A stretch of DNA of 64,000 nt, taken from positions 159,814 through 223,813 of the forward strand of contig NZ_QKYK01000008.1 in the NCBI RefSeq assembly GCF_003426815.1, written 5' to 3'. The stretch comes from Desertimonas flava. Its GTDB lineage: Bacteria > Actinomycetota > Acidimicrobiia > Acidimicrobiales > Ilumatobacteraceae. The position numbers were made by a program, and so were the translations under genes. This document shows positions 55,439 through 64,000 of the stretch, in pieces. The notes beneath the pieces are model-generated. The model did no database searches, was not told the origin of the DNA, and saw only the letters and a list, made by a program, of their open reading frames with translations. Position 1 is the first letter of the stretch; each line of letters starts with the position of its first letter.

Positions 55439-58400
55439 TCAGGTGGAGGCGACCGTCAGGTCGATGGCAGGCGTGTCGGTGCCGGAGTCGTCGACGTCGA
55501 TCGACACGGCGAGCGTCTCGGTGGCGATCAGCTCCTGATGGGTGCGCACGACGTTGGCCCACGGGGCGTCGGCGACGATGCGCAGGTCGATGCGGTCGGT
55601 GACGGCGAGATCACGATCGCGCCGCTCCTGCTGGATCATGCGCACGAGATCGCGGGCCTGGCCCTCGATCTCGAGCTCCGGTGTGACCTCGACGTTGAGC
55701 ACGACGACGCCCGAGCCGCTGCCGAGGGCGGCGCTGCCAGTGGAGCCGTCACCGCCGTCGTCGGCCTGCATGGTGAGCACGAATTCGCCGGGCTCGAGGC
55801 GGTGCCCGCCGGCGACAACCGCGTCGCCCTCGCGGGTCCACTGACCCTCGCGTACGGCGCGGATGACCTGCTGGGTGGCGGGACCGAGACGGGGTCCGAG
55901 GGCGGCCGGGACCACCTGGAGCACCTCCTTGGCCACCGCGGACACGTCGTCGACGAGGTGGATCTCCCGGACGTTCACCTCGTCGGCGATCACGTCGAGG
56001 AACGGGCGCAGGGCCTCGGCATCGGGGGCGGCGACGGTGAGCGACGACAGCGGCTGGCGCACGCGCCGCGCGTTGGCCTTGCGGACCGACAGGGTGACCG
56101 AGCAGACGTCGCGCACCTCGTCCATCGTGCGGACGAGGTTCTCGTCGCCCGGCAGGTCCTCGACCTTGGGCCAGCCCTGCAGGTGCACGCTGTCGGTGGT
56201 GTCACCGCCGTGCAGGCCGCCGTAGATCTCGTCGGCGACGAACGGCAGCAACGGCGCCACCACGCGCGAGAGGACGTCCATCACCGTGTGCAAGGTGTCG
56301 ATGGCGTCGCGGTCGCCGTCCCAGAAACGCTGACGGCTGCGGCGGATGTACCAGTTGGTGAGCGAATCGACGAACGAGCGGACGAACGCGCAGGCCTCGA
56401 ACAGGTCGTAGCCGTCGAGCTCGCGGGTCACGTCGTCGACGAGATCGCGGGTCTTGGCGATGATGTAGCGGTCGAGGACGTTCATCGAGAACGGCCGCTC
56501 GACCCCGTCGCGGACCACGCCCTGCACCCCGGCGGCGTTGGCGTAGAGGGTGAGGAAGTACCACGCGTTCCACAACGGCAGGAGGACCTGGCGGGTGGTC
56601 TCGCGCAGGCCGGCCTGGGTGACGGCGAAATCGCCGCCGCGCAGGATCGGCGACGAGAGCAGGTACCAGCGCATCGCGTCGGCCCCGGTGGTGTCGAACA
56701 CCTCCATCGGATCGGCGTAGTTGCGCAGGCTCTTCGACATCTTGAGGCCGTCGTCGCCCTGGATGATGCCGTGGCTGATGCACGTGCGGAACGCCGGCCG
56801 GTCGAACAGCGCCGTGGCCAGCACGTGCAACGTGTAGAACCAACCACGGGTCTGGCCGATGTACTCGACGATGAAATCGCCCGGGTAGTGCGACTCGAAC
56901 CACTCGGTGTTCTCGAACGGGTAGTGCACCTGGGCGAACGGCATCGACCCCGACTCGAACCAGCAGTCGAGCACCTCGGGGACGCGCCGCATCATCGACT
57001 GACCCGTCGGGTCGTCGGGGTTGGGGCGCACGAGCTCGTCGATCATCGGCCGGTGGAGGTCGGCGACCTTCACCCCGAAGTCGGCCTCGAGCTGCTCGAA
57101 GCTGCCGTACACGTCGGTGCGTGGGTACTCGGGATTGTCGGAGCGCCAGACGGGGATCGGCGAGCCCCAGAAGCGGTTGCGGCTGATCGACCAGTCGCGG
57201 GCGTTCTGCAGCCACTTGCCGAAGCTGCCGTGCTTGACGTGAGAGGGCACCCAGTTGATCTGGTCGTTGAGCTCGACCATGCGGTCGCGGAACTTGGTGA
57301 CGGCGACGAACCACGACGAGATCGCCCGGTACACGAGCGGCTTGGAGCACCGCCAGCAGTGCGGGTACGAGTGGTTGTACGTCTCGTGGCGGAGCACGAG
57401 GGCGTGCTCCTTGAGATGGCGGATGACGTGCGGGTTGGCCTCGAAGACCTGGACACCGGTCCAGTCGGGCACCTCGGCCGTGTACTGGCCGTGCTCGTCC
57501 ATCGGGACGACGGTGGGGATGCCGGCGGCGTTGCAGACGTTCTGGTCGTCCTCGCCGAAGCCCGGGGCGAGGTGCACGATGCCGGTGCCGTCGTCGGTGG
57601 TGACGAAGTCGGCGGCGAGCACCTGGAACGCCTGGCCGGTGCCAGAGCGCTCGGTGTCGGCGAAGTAGGGAAACAACGGCCGGTAGCGCCGGCCGGCGAG
57701 CTCGGCGCCGGTGTACCGGGCGACGATCTCCGGCGCCGGCCGGGTCTCGTCGGGTCCCAGCTCGGCGGCGTAGTGGGCGAGACGATCCTCGGCGAGGATC
57801 ACGCGCTTGCCCGATGCCGGGTGCTCGACGGCCACGTAGTCGACGTCGGGAGCGACGGCGAGCCCGAGGTTGGCGGGCAGCGTCCACGGCGTGGTCGTCC
57901 AGGCGAGCAGCGCCTCACCCGTTGGTGCGCCGGCGTCGTCGAGCAGGTCGAACCCGACGGTGAGCGCCGGGTCCTGACGGTCGAAGTACACGTCGTCCAT
58001 GCGGGTCTCGGTGTTGCTGAGCGGCGTCTCGCAGCGCCAGCAGTACGCCAGCACCTTGAAGCCCTCGTACACGAGGCCCTTGTCCCACAGCGTCTTGAAC
58101 GCCCACATGACGCTCTCCATGTAGGTGTCGTCGAGCGTCTTGTAGTCGTTCTCGAAGTCGACCCACCGGGCCTGGCGGGTGACGTAGCGCTCCCACTCGG
58201 CCGTGTAGCGCAGCACGCTGGTGCGGCAGGCGTCGTTGAACTCGGCGATGCCGAACTTGGTGATCTCGGGATGCCCGGCGATGCCCAGTTCCTTCTCGGC
58301 CTCGACCTCGGCCGGCAGGCCGTGGCAGTCCCAGCCGAAGCGGCGGTGGACGAGCTTGCCGCGCATCGTCTGGTAGCGCGGGACCGCGTCTTTGACGAAG

Positions 58401-58594
58401 CCAGTCAGCAGGTGGCCGTAGTGCGGCAGGCCGTTGGCGAACGGCGGGCCGTCGTAGACGACGAACTCCTCCGCCCCCTCGTCCTCGCGGCGAATGATCG
58501 ACTCGAGGAACGTCTTGTCACGTTCCCACCGCTCGAGCACACCGGTCTCGAGGGCGGGGAAGTTCGGCTGCGAGTCGACATCTGGGTACGCCAT
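55439..58594 (-). CDS. ileS: Isoleucyl-tRNA synthetase
   Basis: 1051 residues. The class I HIGH motif appears as H58-Y-G-H in [16 protein letters not shown], and KMSKS at 618-622 ([14 protein letters not shown]). The CP1 editing domain includes [21 protein letters not shown] and [22 protein letters not shown]. The W-D-C-H-G-L-P and W-x-C-x-x-C-like [16 protein letters not shown] zinc-type pieces are present. The length and style fit the long type-2 (eukaryote-like) IleS, which is often insensitive to mupirocin. It charges tRNA-Ile. There is no room for a T-box leader: only 124 bases separate it from divIVA. Confidence 0.96.
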   Translation of the reverse strand: MAYPDVDSQPNFPALETGVLERWERDKTFLESIIRREDEGAEEFVVYDGPPFANGLPHYGHLLTGFVKDAVPRYQTMRGKLVHRRFGWDCHGLPAEVEAEKELGIAGHPEITKFGIAEFNDACRTSVLRYTAEWERYVTRQARWVDFENDYKTLDDTYMESVMWAFKTLWDKGLVYEGFKVLAYCWRCETPLSNTETRMDDVYFDRQDPALTVGFDLLDDAGAPTGEALLAWTTTPWTLPANLGLAVAPDVDYVAVEHPASGKRVILAEDRLAHYAAELGPDETRPAPEIVARYTGAELAGRRYRPLFPYFADTERSGTGQAFQVLAADFVTTDDGTGIVHLAPGFGEDDQNVCNAAGIPTVVPMDEHGQYTAEVPDWTGVQVFEANPHVIRHLKEHALVLRHETYNHSYPHCWRCSKPLVYRAISSWFVAVTKFRDRMVELNDQINWVPSHVKHGSFGKWLQNARDWSISRNRFWGSPIPVWRSDNPEYPRTDVYGSFEQLEADFGVKVADLHRPMIDELVRPNPDDPTGQSMMRRVPEVLDCWFESGSMPFAQVHYPFENTEWFESHYPGDFIVEYIGQTRGWFYTLHVLATALFDRPAFRTCISHGIIQGDDGLKMSKSLRNYADPMEVFDTTGADAMRWYLLSSPILRGGDFAVTQAGLRETTRQVLLPLWNAWYFLTLYANAAGVQGVVRDGVERPFSMNVLDRYIIAKTRDLVDDVTRELDGYDLFEACAFVRSFVDSLTNWYIRRSRQRFWDGDRDAIDTLHTVMDVLSRVVAPLLPFVADEIYGGLHGGDTTDSVHLQGWPKVEDLPGDENLVRTMDEVRDVCSVTLSVRKANARRVRQPLSSLTVAAPDAEALRPFLDVIADEVNVREIHLVDDVSAVAKEVLQVVPAALGPRLGPATQQVIRAVREGQWTREGDAVVAGGHRLEPGEFVLTMQADDGGDGSTGSAALGSGSGVVVLNVEVTPELEIEGQARDLVRMIQQERRDRDLAVTDRIDLRIVADAPWANVVRTHQELIATETLAVSIDVDDSGTDTPAIDLTVAST

Positions 58595-58652
58595 GGAGAC
58601 ATTGATCGTACCGGCGCGCCCTCGACGCAGCCCCGTGCGTTGCCCTCGCTCG

Positions 58653-58685
58653 CGTTACGGATGGTGCCAGGCACCATCCGTAACG
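58653..58685. repeat. GGTGCC palindrome, copy 6 (family A)
   Basis: CGTTACGGATGGTGCC, A, GGCACCATCCGTAACG: a perfect 16-base stem. The variable bases are AT/AT, changed in both arms compared with copies 1 and 5. It lies between divIVA and ileS, both on the minus strand. Confidence 0.88.
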
Positions 58686-58718
58686 GGGCCCTGCGCCCCG
58701 TCGTCCGGAGCGCCCGGG

Positions 58719-59678
58719 TCAGGCCTCGTGGTCGAAGAGGGAGTGGCGCCCGTCGGCCGGTGTGTTGCGGTCGGGATCGACGCCGGCGACCCGGGCGATC
58801 TCGCCGAGCTCCTCGCCGCCGGAATCGGCCGTCTCGACGACCTCGTCGATCAGCTCGGCGACGTCGGGCTCGTCCTCGTCGTCGATGTCAGATCCGTCGT
58901 CGACGACATCGTCGCTCAGGTCGTCGACTCCCTCGTCGACTCCCTCGTCGACTCCTGGGACGGCGGCCGCCGGCGACGACGCCTGGTCGGACGCCGACAG
59001 CTGCGGGCGCCGCATCGGGGCGAGGCCGTTGGCCGTGCGGTCGGTGAGCGACTCGAGCTCGGCGACCACCTCGGTGATGCGCTCACGCTGAGCGCCGAGG
59101 TGCTGCTCGAGCTGGTCGACGTCGGACTCGAGGAAGTCGCGCCGGGCGAGGAGTGCCTGCACCTCGCCCTCGACCCGCACCCGCTCGGCCTCACCGGCTT
59201 TGCGGGATTCGGCCCGGGCGGCCTCGATGACGGCGGCGGCTTCCTCACGGGCCGACTCGAGCAGGCGGGCCGCCTCGGCCTGGGCCGAGCCGATGGTGGC
59301 CTCGGCCTCCGCCTTGGCCTCGGCCACGGTGGTGTCGGCCGTGCGCTGGGCCAGCAAGAGGGTGCGGCTGATGGTCTCGGCCTCGTCGACGGTGGGCTCA
59401 CGCCGCACCGGCTCCGGTGGGGCCCCCGCCGGCGTCTCGGCGACGGCGCTCGCCGTCTCCTGGCTGGTCTCCTCGGCGGCGGCCTGCTGCTGCGAGAGCT
59501 CCTGCAGGCGGGCCACGGCGGCACGGGCCCGGGCCTCCATCGCCGTGGCGTCCTGGATGGCCTGTTGCAGGGCGTCGGCGGCCGCAAGCTTGAACTCGGA
59601 CACCTCGTCGGGGTCGAGCCCGCCTCGTTTGACCGACTTGAAGGTCGCGTCGCGGATGTCTTGCGGGCTGAGGGCCAT
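58719..59678 (-). CDS. divIVA: DivIVA-domain coiled-coil protein
   Basis: 319 residues from ATG 59678. The N-terminus MALSPQDIRDATFKSVKRGGLDPDEVSEFKLAAAD fits the DivIVA lipid-binding domain (F..x-K-R-G-G-L-x-x-x-E-V-x-x-F). A coiled coil covers about residues 40-235 (AEAKAEAEATIGSAQAEAARLLESAREEAAAVIEAARAES). The C-terminus is acidic (DDLSDDVVDDGSDIDDEDEPD). In actinobacteria such proteins mark the cell pole or septum and recruit wall synthesis. It follows sepF by 8 bases on the same strand, the usual dcw order. Confidence 0.85.
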   Translation of the reverse strand: MALSPQDIRDATFKSVKRGGLDPDEVSEFKLAAADALQQAIQDATAMEARARAAVARLQELSQQQAAAEETSQETASAVAETPAGAPPEPVRREPTVDEAETISRTLLLAQRTADTTVAEAKAEAEATIGSAQAEAARLLESAREEAAAVIEAARAESRKAGEAERVRVEGEVQALLARRDFLESDVDQLEQHLGAQRERITEVVAELESLTDRTANGLAPMRRPQLSASDQASSPAAAVPGVDEGVDEGVDDLSDDVVDDGSDIDDEDEPDVAELIDEVVETADSGGEELGEIARVAGVDPDRNTPADGRHSLFDHEA

Positions 59679-59686
59679 GGGAACGA

Positions 59687-60268
59687 TCAGCTTTCGTAGT
59701 CGTCGAAACGGTGGACGCGAGCCGGGGCCGGCTTCAGGAGATACACCCCTGTGGCCACCTTCTCCATCGTGCCGTCGAGCGAGTAGCACACCCCGCTGGC
59801 AAAGTCGATCAGTCGCCGGGCGACATCGCGGTCGGCCGACTCGAGGTTGAGGATCACCGAGTTGCCTTCCTTGAAGCGGTCGGCGAGCTCCTGGGCCTGG
59901 TCGAACCGGCGCGGGCGCACGGTGGCCGGCTCGGCGTTGGGAGGAGGGGGCGGGGGCGCCTGGCGCTGGGAGGAGGACGAGCGGGGGCGCGACACCATGC
60001 CGGACTCGTCGGCGCCCGGCGGCGCCGTCCGCCGGCTGGCGTCGAAGTCACGGGAGGGGAAGCTCGGACGGGCGGGGACGGCGCGCACCGAACCCGAGTC
60101 GGGCTCGGCGGGCCAGGCGCGATTCGAGCTGGAACGGCCCCGACCGTCGTCGCGCGCGGCACGCGAATGGCGTCCCTGTGGCTCTGGCTCGGCCCCGTCG
60201 TCGTAGTCGTCGTAGGCGTCGTCAGGACCAAGACCAAGGTACTCCATGGACTTTTTCCAGAATGACAT
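59687..60268 (-). CDS. sepF: SepF cell-division protein
   Basis: 193 residues from ATG 60268, ten bases behind AGGAGG. MSFWKKSMEYLGLGPDDAYDDYDD is the SepF membrane-binding N-terminus. A disordered Arg/Ser/Pro segment follows (30-120). The C-terminal SepF domain reads RPRRFDQAQELADRFKEGNSVILNLESADRDVARRLIDFASGVCYSLDGTMEKVATGVYLLKPA. It binds FtsZ filaments and anchors the ring, replacing FtsA in actinobacteria. It is flanked by yggS and divIVA in the normal order. Confidence 0.94.
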   Translation of the reverse strand: MSFWKKSMEYLGLGPDDAYDDYDDGAEPEPQGRHSRAARDDGRGRSSSNRAWPAEPDSGSVRAVPARPSFPSRDFDASRRTAPPGADESGMVSRPRSSSSQRQAPPPPPPNAEPATVRPRRFDQAQELADRFKEGNSVILNLESADRDVARRLIDFASGVCYSLDGTMEKVATGVYLLKPAPARVHRFDDYES

Positions 60269-60343
60269 CGTCACTTCCTCCTGCGCGGCGAGGCTATCGC
60301 AATCCGAGCCGTACCCAGGGGACACCCCAGCTCACCAGGCCAT

Positions 60344-61195
60344 TCACGTCCTCGATCCAAAGATTGCCGAGCCGATGCGAACCCGGGTCGTTCCGAGTTC
60401 GAACGCCTGGTCGATGTCACCACTCATGCCCATGGAGCATGTCCTCAGATGCATCGAGTCGACGAGTCGGCGGACCACCGTGAAGGCGGCGGCCGTCTCG
60501 GCCGGGTCGCCGCTCGTGGGCCCGACCGTCATCATCCCGTCGAGGTCGAGGTCGAGACGTCGCGCCTCGTCGGCGAGCCTGGGCGCCTCGTCGGGCGTGC
60601 AGCCACCCTTGCCGTCCTCCCCCGTCGCGTTGACCTGGATCAGCACCGTGGCACCAGGCGCCCGCTTGGCGATCTCGGCGAGCAGCGAGGAGCGGTCGAC
60701 CGACTCCCACACGGCGACGTACGGGGCGAGCTGCCGCACCTTGTTCGACTGCAAGCGCCCGATGAAATGACACACGGGGGGCTCCGCCCCCCGTGGACCC
60801 CCCGAAGACAAGAGGGGGGGCTCCGCCCCCCGTGGACCCCCCGAAGACAAGAGGGGGGGCTCCGCCCCCCGTGGACCCCCCGAAGACAAGAGGGGGGGCT
60901 CCGCCGCCCGTGGACCCCCCGAAGACAAGAGGGGGGGCTCCGCCCCATGACACACGGGGGGCTCCGATGAACCATCGCCGGCTTCGGCTGCTCGCCGCAG
61001 CTCGGAGAACTTGGCCACGACCTCCTGGGCGTAGTTCTCGCCCACCATCGGGCAGCCGGCGGCGACCGCGGCACGGATGGCGTCGACCGGGAACCCCTTG
61101 GTGACGGCCACCAGCTCGATGTCGCGACCCGACGCCGCCAGACGGCGCCTGATCGCTTCGACCCGCTCCTTCACGAGGGCGGGATCGACGCTCAC
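60344..61195 (-). CDS. yggS: YggS/PROSC family PLP protein with 60-aa minisatellite insert
   Basis: 283 residues from GTG 61195. The N-terminal SGRDIELVAVTKGFPVDAI carries the PLP Lys33, and GENYAQEVVAKFSEL is conserved. Residues 83-142 are a 13-residue motif repeated four times (G-A-E-P-P-L-L-S-S-G-G-P-R) plus a partial copy. Then FIGRLQSNKVRQLAPYVAVWESVDRSSLL, VLIQVNATGEDGKGGCTPDEAP, GMMTVGPTSGDPAETAAAF and LRTCSMGMSGDIDQAFELGTTRVRIGSAIFG complete the barrel. Without the insert the protein would have the usual 223 residues. It is a PLP-homeostasis protein. Function is probably kept, as the insert is at a surface loop before the H-F-I-G strand. Confidence 0.93.
   Translation of the reverse strand: MSVDPALVKERVEAIRRRLAASGRDIELVAVTKGFPVDAIRAAVAAGCPMVGENYAQEVVAKFSELRRAAEAGDGSSEPPVCHGAEPPLLSSGGPRAAEPPLLSSGGPRGAEPPLLSSGGPRGAEPPLLSSGGPRGAEPPVCHFIGRLQSNKVRQLAPYVAVWESVDRSSLLAEIAKRAPGATVLIQVNATGEDGKGGCTPDEAPRLADEARRLDLDLDGMMTVGPTSGDPAETAAAFTVVRRLVDSMHLRTCSMGMSGDIDQAFELGTTRVRIGSAIFGSRT
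60767..60966. repeat. 39-bp minisatellite in yggS
   Basis: The unit contains GGGGGCTCCGCCCCCC, GTGGACCCCCCGAAGACAAG and A-G-A runs. Four near-identical units lie between two identical 20-base direct repeats, ATGACACACGGGGGGCTCCG, at 60767-60786 and 60947-60966, exactly 180 bases apart. The units differ by one base (GCCCCCC to GCCGCCC). The GGGGGC/GCCCCC part is a strong hairpin that on the RNA could pause transcription. Confidence 0.93.
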
Positions 61196-61214
61196 CGCGA
61201 GCGCCGCCCGGACG

Positions 61215-62294
61215 TCACCGGAGGAACGACGGGACGTCGAAGTCGTCGTCGGGTTCGTCGTCGTCGCCGACCCTGTCGGCTCCTTCGGCGAACAGATCGG
61301 TGATCGACGGGGCGGTCTTCGGCTGGCTGCCCGTGACGGGGCCGTCGAGCCGATCGAATCCGGCGGCGATGACCGTCACGCGGATCTCGTCGCCGATCTC
61401 GTCGTCGACGACCGTGCCGAAGATGATGTTGGCGTCCTGGTGGGCGACACCGTGGATGATCTCGGCGGCGGCGTTCATCTCGAACAGGCCCATGCTGGAC
61501 GGGCCGGTGATGTTGAGCAGCACGCCGCGGGCGCCGTCGATGGCGGCCTCGAGCAGCGGGCTGGAGATCGCCGCCTTGGCCGCCGAGACGGCGCGCTCGT
61601 CGCCAGACGCCTGACCGATGCCCATCAACGCCGAGCCGGCGTTGGACAGGACCATCTTGACGTCGGCGAAGTCGGTGTTGATGAGGCCGGGCGTCGTGAT
61701 GAGGTTGGTGATGCCCGACACACCCTGGAGCAGCACCTCGTCGGCCATCTTGAAGGCGTTCAGCACGCTGGTCTTCTCGTTGGCGACCGTGAGCAGCCGG
61801 TCGTTGGGGATGACGATGAGCGTGTCGACCTTCTCCTTCAGGCGCTGCACACCGCTGTCGGCTTGCACCGCCCGGCGGCGCCCCTCGAACGCGAACGGCC
61901 GCGTGACGACACCGATGGTGAGCGCGCCGATGCCGCGGGCGATCTCGGCGATGACCGGGGCCGCGCCGGTACCGGTGCCGCCGCCCTCGCCGGCGGTGAT
62001 GAACACCATGTCGGCGCCCTTCACCATCTCTTCGATCTCTTCGTGGTGCGCCTCGGCCGCGCTGCGCCCGACCTCGGGGTCGCTGCCGGCGCCGAGGCCG
62101 CGGGTGAGGTCACGACCGATGTCGAGCTTGAGGTCGGCGTCGCTCATCAGCAGCGCCTGCGCATCGGTGTTGACGGCGATGAACTCGACGCCCTTGAGAC
62201 CGGCATCGATCATGCGGTTGACGGCGTTGACGCCACCACCGCCGACGCCGATCACCTTGATGACGGCCAGGTAGTTCTGGGGCGCGCCAACCAT
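61215..62294 (-). CDS. ftsZ: Cell-division GTPase FtsZ
   Basis: 359 residues from ATG 62294, seven bases behind GGAGGT; two earlier in-frame ATGs overlap or precede that site. The GTP site [22 protein letters not shown]-terminal [21 protein letters not shown]7 loop [22 protein letters not shown] and the C-terminal peptide [11 protein letters not shown] that binds SepF are all present. It polymerises to form the division ring. The spacer to ftsQ (62295-62537) is 243 bases and holds no gene; it probably contains the ftsZ promoter. Confidence 0.97.
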   Translation of the reverse strand: MVGAPQNYLAVIKVIGVGGGGVNAVNRMIDAGLKGVEFIAVNTDAQALLMSDADLKLDIGRDLTRGLGAGSDPEVGRSAAEAHHEEIEEMVKGADMVFITAGEGGGTGTGAAPVIAEIARGIGALTIGVVTRPFAFEGRRRAVQADSGVQRLKEKVDTLIVIPNDRLLTVANEKTSVLNAFKMADEVLLQGVSGITNLITTPGLINTDFADVKMVLSNAGSALMGIGQASGDERAVSAAKAAISSPLLEAAIDGARGVLLNITGPSSMGLFEMNAAAEIIHGVAHQDANIIFGTVVDDEIGDEIRVTVIAAGFDRLDGPVTGSQPKTAPSITDLFAEGADRVGDDDEPDDDFDVPSFLR

Positions 62295-62537
62295 CAGCAT
62301 GACCTCCATGCGTTCGAGCCGCGTTCGGCGAGTTGGGGGCGACGGTCGAGGCCGTTCGTTCGTGCGTGTTCAGTCATCTGGTTACCCAGTCGGGTGGGGC
62401 CGGGCCACGAGACCCCGGTGGTGGTCAACATCCTCGCACGTCGCGGCGTACGAATGGCGTATCCCTTGCTCGCTCGAGCGAGGGCTCTGGCCCGGTGGTC
62501 GTGCTGCCGGCGACCATCGGTGGGCAACCGCGACCGA

Positions 62538-64000
62538 TCATTCGGTGACGATGTCCGGAGTGGAGACGTCGATCATGGTCGTGGGTGCCATTTCAGGGTC
62601 GGTTTCGATGAGTGCCACAGCGAGGCGCACGAGTTTATCCTGCAGCGCCTCGGCAGCCCCAAAGCGGACTTCGATCCCGTTCGAGAGGTGCATCCGCAGG
62701 TCGGTTCCGTCGACGTCGACGGTGAGCGACTCCACCAGGGGACGCAGCGGATCGACGAGCGCCGTCACCAGGGTGGCGGCCGCGCGATAGCCCTCCGGGG
62801 CGAGGGCGCCGGCGGCCAGGTTGGGGGCCTGGGAGGTGTCGACCATCAGCTCCAGGTAGTCGGTCGGGCGACCGTCGAGGACGGTGATGACTCGGCCGGA
62901 GTCGTCGAGCACCCGGTACTTCTGGTCGGGGCCGAGGTAGGCGACCACGGGCACTCGCTCGCGTAGCTCGATCGTGGCGCCGTGGGGGAAGTCGGTGGAC
63001 ACGCGCGCGTCCTCGACCCAGGGGATCCGGCGGAGTTCGGCCTCGATGGCGTCGGTGTCGACGCGCAGCACGTTCTGGCCGTCGAGGTCGGCCACGATCG
63101 CATCGAGCTCGGGGCCGACGCTGTAGACGGCGCCCTCGACGCGGACGGTGTCGATGGCGAACAGACCCGAGCCGAGCACGGCGAGCCCGGCGACGAGGAC
63201 ACCGACCACCGCCGTGGCGAGGGCGATCCACTTCAGCCGCTTGCGGCCGACCGCTCGTTTGACGGCGATCCGCCGGTCACGAAGCCTGGGCTCGATGCGG
63301 TTGACCGAGGTGGCCACCTCCATCGACACCATCGCGCCGGTGGCCGGGTCCTTGTCGTCGATGAAGATGGTGCCGCGGTCAACCGCCGCGTCGCCGTCGA
63401 GGCTGCCCTCGAGGTACACCGCGTCGGGAAGGTCGTCGTCGCCACCGAGGCTGACGGTGGCGCGCTCGGCGCTCGCCCCGACGAGGGGCGGCCCGGCGCC
63501 GTCGGTGGCGGGCTCACCCGGGGTGAGCGACGTCGGCGGGACGTCGGCGGATCCGGCGTCGACGGGTGCCGGCGACGCCGAGGCGGGGCCAGAGATGATG
63601 CGGACACCCTCGCCGGCGTCGACGCCGGCGAGGCCATCGACGGCGGGAGTGTCGCCCGTTCCGGCCTTCTTCCCGGCCTTCTTCCCCGCCTTCTTGCCGG
63701 CCTTCCTGGCCGCTTTCTTGCGCTGCTTGGCCAACTCTGCGAGACGCTTCTCCTGCGCCTTCTGCTCGCGCTTGGCCTCGCGCGCCGACCGCCGCGTCTG
63801 CCGTTTGGTGGGCGCGCGGACGAGGCCGAACTCGGTGGGCGACGCGGCCACGCCCGGTGCCGGCGGCTCGACCGGCTCGGCCGGCTCGACCGGCTCGGCC
63901 GGCACGGCCGGCTCGGCCGGCACGGCGACCGGGAGGGCGGGATGGGCGGTCGGCGGTTCGGGCCCGGCCGCGGCGTCGGGTGTGGGCGGTGCCTCGCCGG
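62538..64000 (-). CDS. ftsQ: FtsQ, long N-terminal extension, 5' end outside window
   Basis: At least 486 residues; the frame stays open to the window edge, so a GTG at 63923 need not be the start. The N-terminal part is Pro/Ala-rich (PAEPVEPAEPVEPPAP), then basic with K-K-A-G-K-K-A-G repeats, then an acidic/disordered stretch. A membrane helix WIALATAVVGVLVAGLAVLG follows. The POTRA domain is FAIDTVRVEGAVYSVGPELDAIVADLDGQNVLRVDTDAIEAELRRIPWVEDARVSTDFP, and the FtsQ domain RERVPVVAYLGPDQKYRVLDDSGRVI. It connects the ring to FtsL/FtsB and septal wall synthesis. The cytoplasmic part, over 250 residues, is far longer than the usual 20-100. Confidence 0.9.
   Translation of the reverse strand, partial: GEAPPTPDAAAGPEPPTAHPALPVAVPAEPAVPAEPVEPAEPVEPPAPGVAASPTEFGLVRAPTKRQTRRSAREAKREQKAQEKRLAELAKQRKKAARKAGKKAGKKAGKKAGTGDTPAVDGLAGVDAGEGVRIISGPASASPAPVDAGSADVPPTSLTPGEPATDGAGPPLVGASAERATVSLGGDDDLPDAVYLEGSLDGDAAVDRGTIFIDDKDPATGAMVSMEVATSVNRIEPRLRDRRIAVKRAVGRKRLKWIALATAVVGVLVAGLAVLGSGLFAIDTVRVEGAVYSVGPELDAIVADLDGQNVLRVDTDAIEAELRRIPWVEDARVSTDFPHGATIELRERVPVVAYLGPDQKYRVLDDSGRVITVLDGRPTDYLELMVDTSQAPNLAAGALAPEGYRAAATLVTALVDPLRPLVESLTVDVDGTDLRMHLSNGIEVRFGAAEALQDKLVRLAVALIETDPEMAPTTMIDVSTPDIVTE

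Noticed and set aside
58595..58718. T-box riboswitch in front of ileS
   Set aside because: Only 124 bases lie between divIVA and ileS, occupied in part by a family A palindrome; no T-box sequence was found.
55415..59047. Open frame of about 1200 codons on the plus strand opposite ileS
   Set aside because: It is antisense to the clear ileS and divIVA genes and has shadow-type composition.
60767..60966. CRISPR-like regular repeats
   Set aside because: The units are directly adjacent with no spacers and lie in frame in yggS; it is a minisatellite.

Overview
The window is 64 kb of very GC-rich chromosome with GTG, TTG and probably CTG starts and many ATGA/GTGA/TTGA/CTGA stop-start overlaps. The organism is an actinobacterium. 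The signs are a Bpa-type proteasome activator, a SepF/DivIVA/FtsZ/FtsQ division cluster without MinCDE genes, a branched-chain-type ABC transporter, an RsbW/STAS partner-switch pair and a DnaE carrying an intein. The overall look (many VOC, SDR and TetR catabolic genes, large secreted Ala/Asp/Thr-rich proteins) suggests Acidimicrobiia (Ilumatobacter/Iamia type), but that is an inference. No rRNA or tRNA genes, CRISPR array, phage or intact insertion sequence were seen.

Layout. 1-7.2 kb: small accessory genes (VOC fragment, ArsR + SRPBCC + RibD-like reductase operon, LMW phosphatase, YjbR, VOC, kinase-like, methyltransferase, GNAT), broken up by a MITE-like element and several palindromic repeats. 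7.3-9.0 kb: a VOC enzyme coupled to an alpha/beta hydrolase. 9.1-22.9 kb: a surface and signalling block with a STAS/HATPase pair, then response regulator, HEAT protein, processive GT2 glycosyltransferase and histidine kinase, all overlapping, followed by a Tat-exported transglutaminase-like protein without its catalytic Cys and an 1871-residue secreted protein with six EPND repeats and two VWA domains. 23-24.7 kb: three small envelope or unknown proteins. 24.7-45.9 kb: a catabolic region with two SDRs, a possible cupin, a CMD-family protein, two DUF3237 proteins, a MetE-like protein, an acyl-CoA ligase with a divergent TetR, a kinase/enolase-like/FMN reductase/SnoaL/HpcH-aldolase operon, a second VOC-hydrolase pair, a complete Liv-type ABC transporter and a nitroreductase. 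46.3-64 kb: core genes, almost all on the minus strand, read right to left as ftsQ, ftsZ, yggS, sepF, divIVA, ileS, a DksA-like gene, lspA, rluD, then (after a plus-strand Rrf2 gene) a phosphodiesterase-type gene, bpa and dnaE.

How parts fit together. The same 19-base motif (17/19 identical) lies in front of the VOC-hydrolase operon at 7.3 kb and between the TetR gene and the acyl-CoA ligase at 30.9 kb. This suggests one TetR regulon spanning more than 23 kb, consistent with a CoA-dependent catabolic route fed by the Liv transporter. The 31.5-35.7 kb operon (kinase, diverged enolase, reductase, aldolase) looks like a phosphorylated-intermediate pathway that I cannot name.

Repeats are the other theme. 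Six copies of a GGTGCC-centred palindrome show compensatory arm changes. There is an 82-bp repeat pair, a 50-bp repeat that supplies the stop codon of two unrelated genes, a 40-nt hairpin that sits twice inside the DnaE intein and once elsewhere, a 126-bp tandem repeat behind dnaE, and a 180-bp in-frame minisatellite inside yggS.
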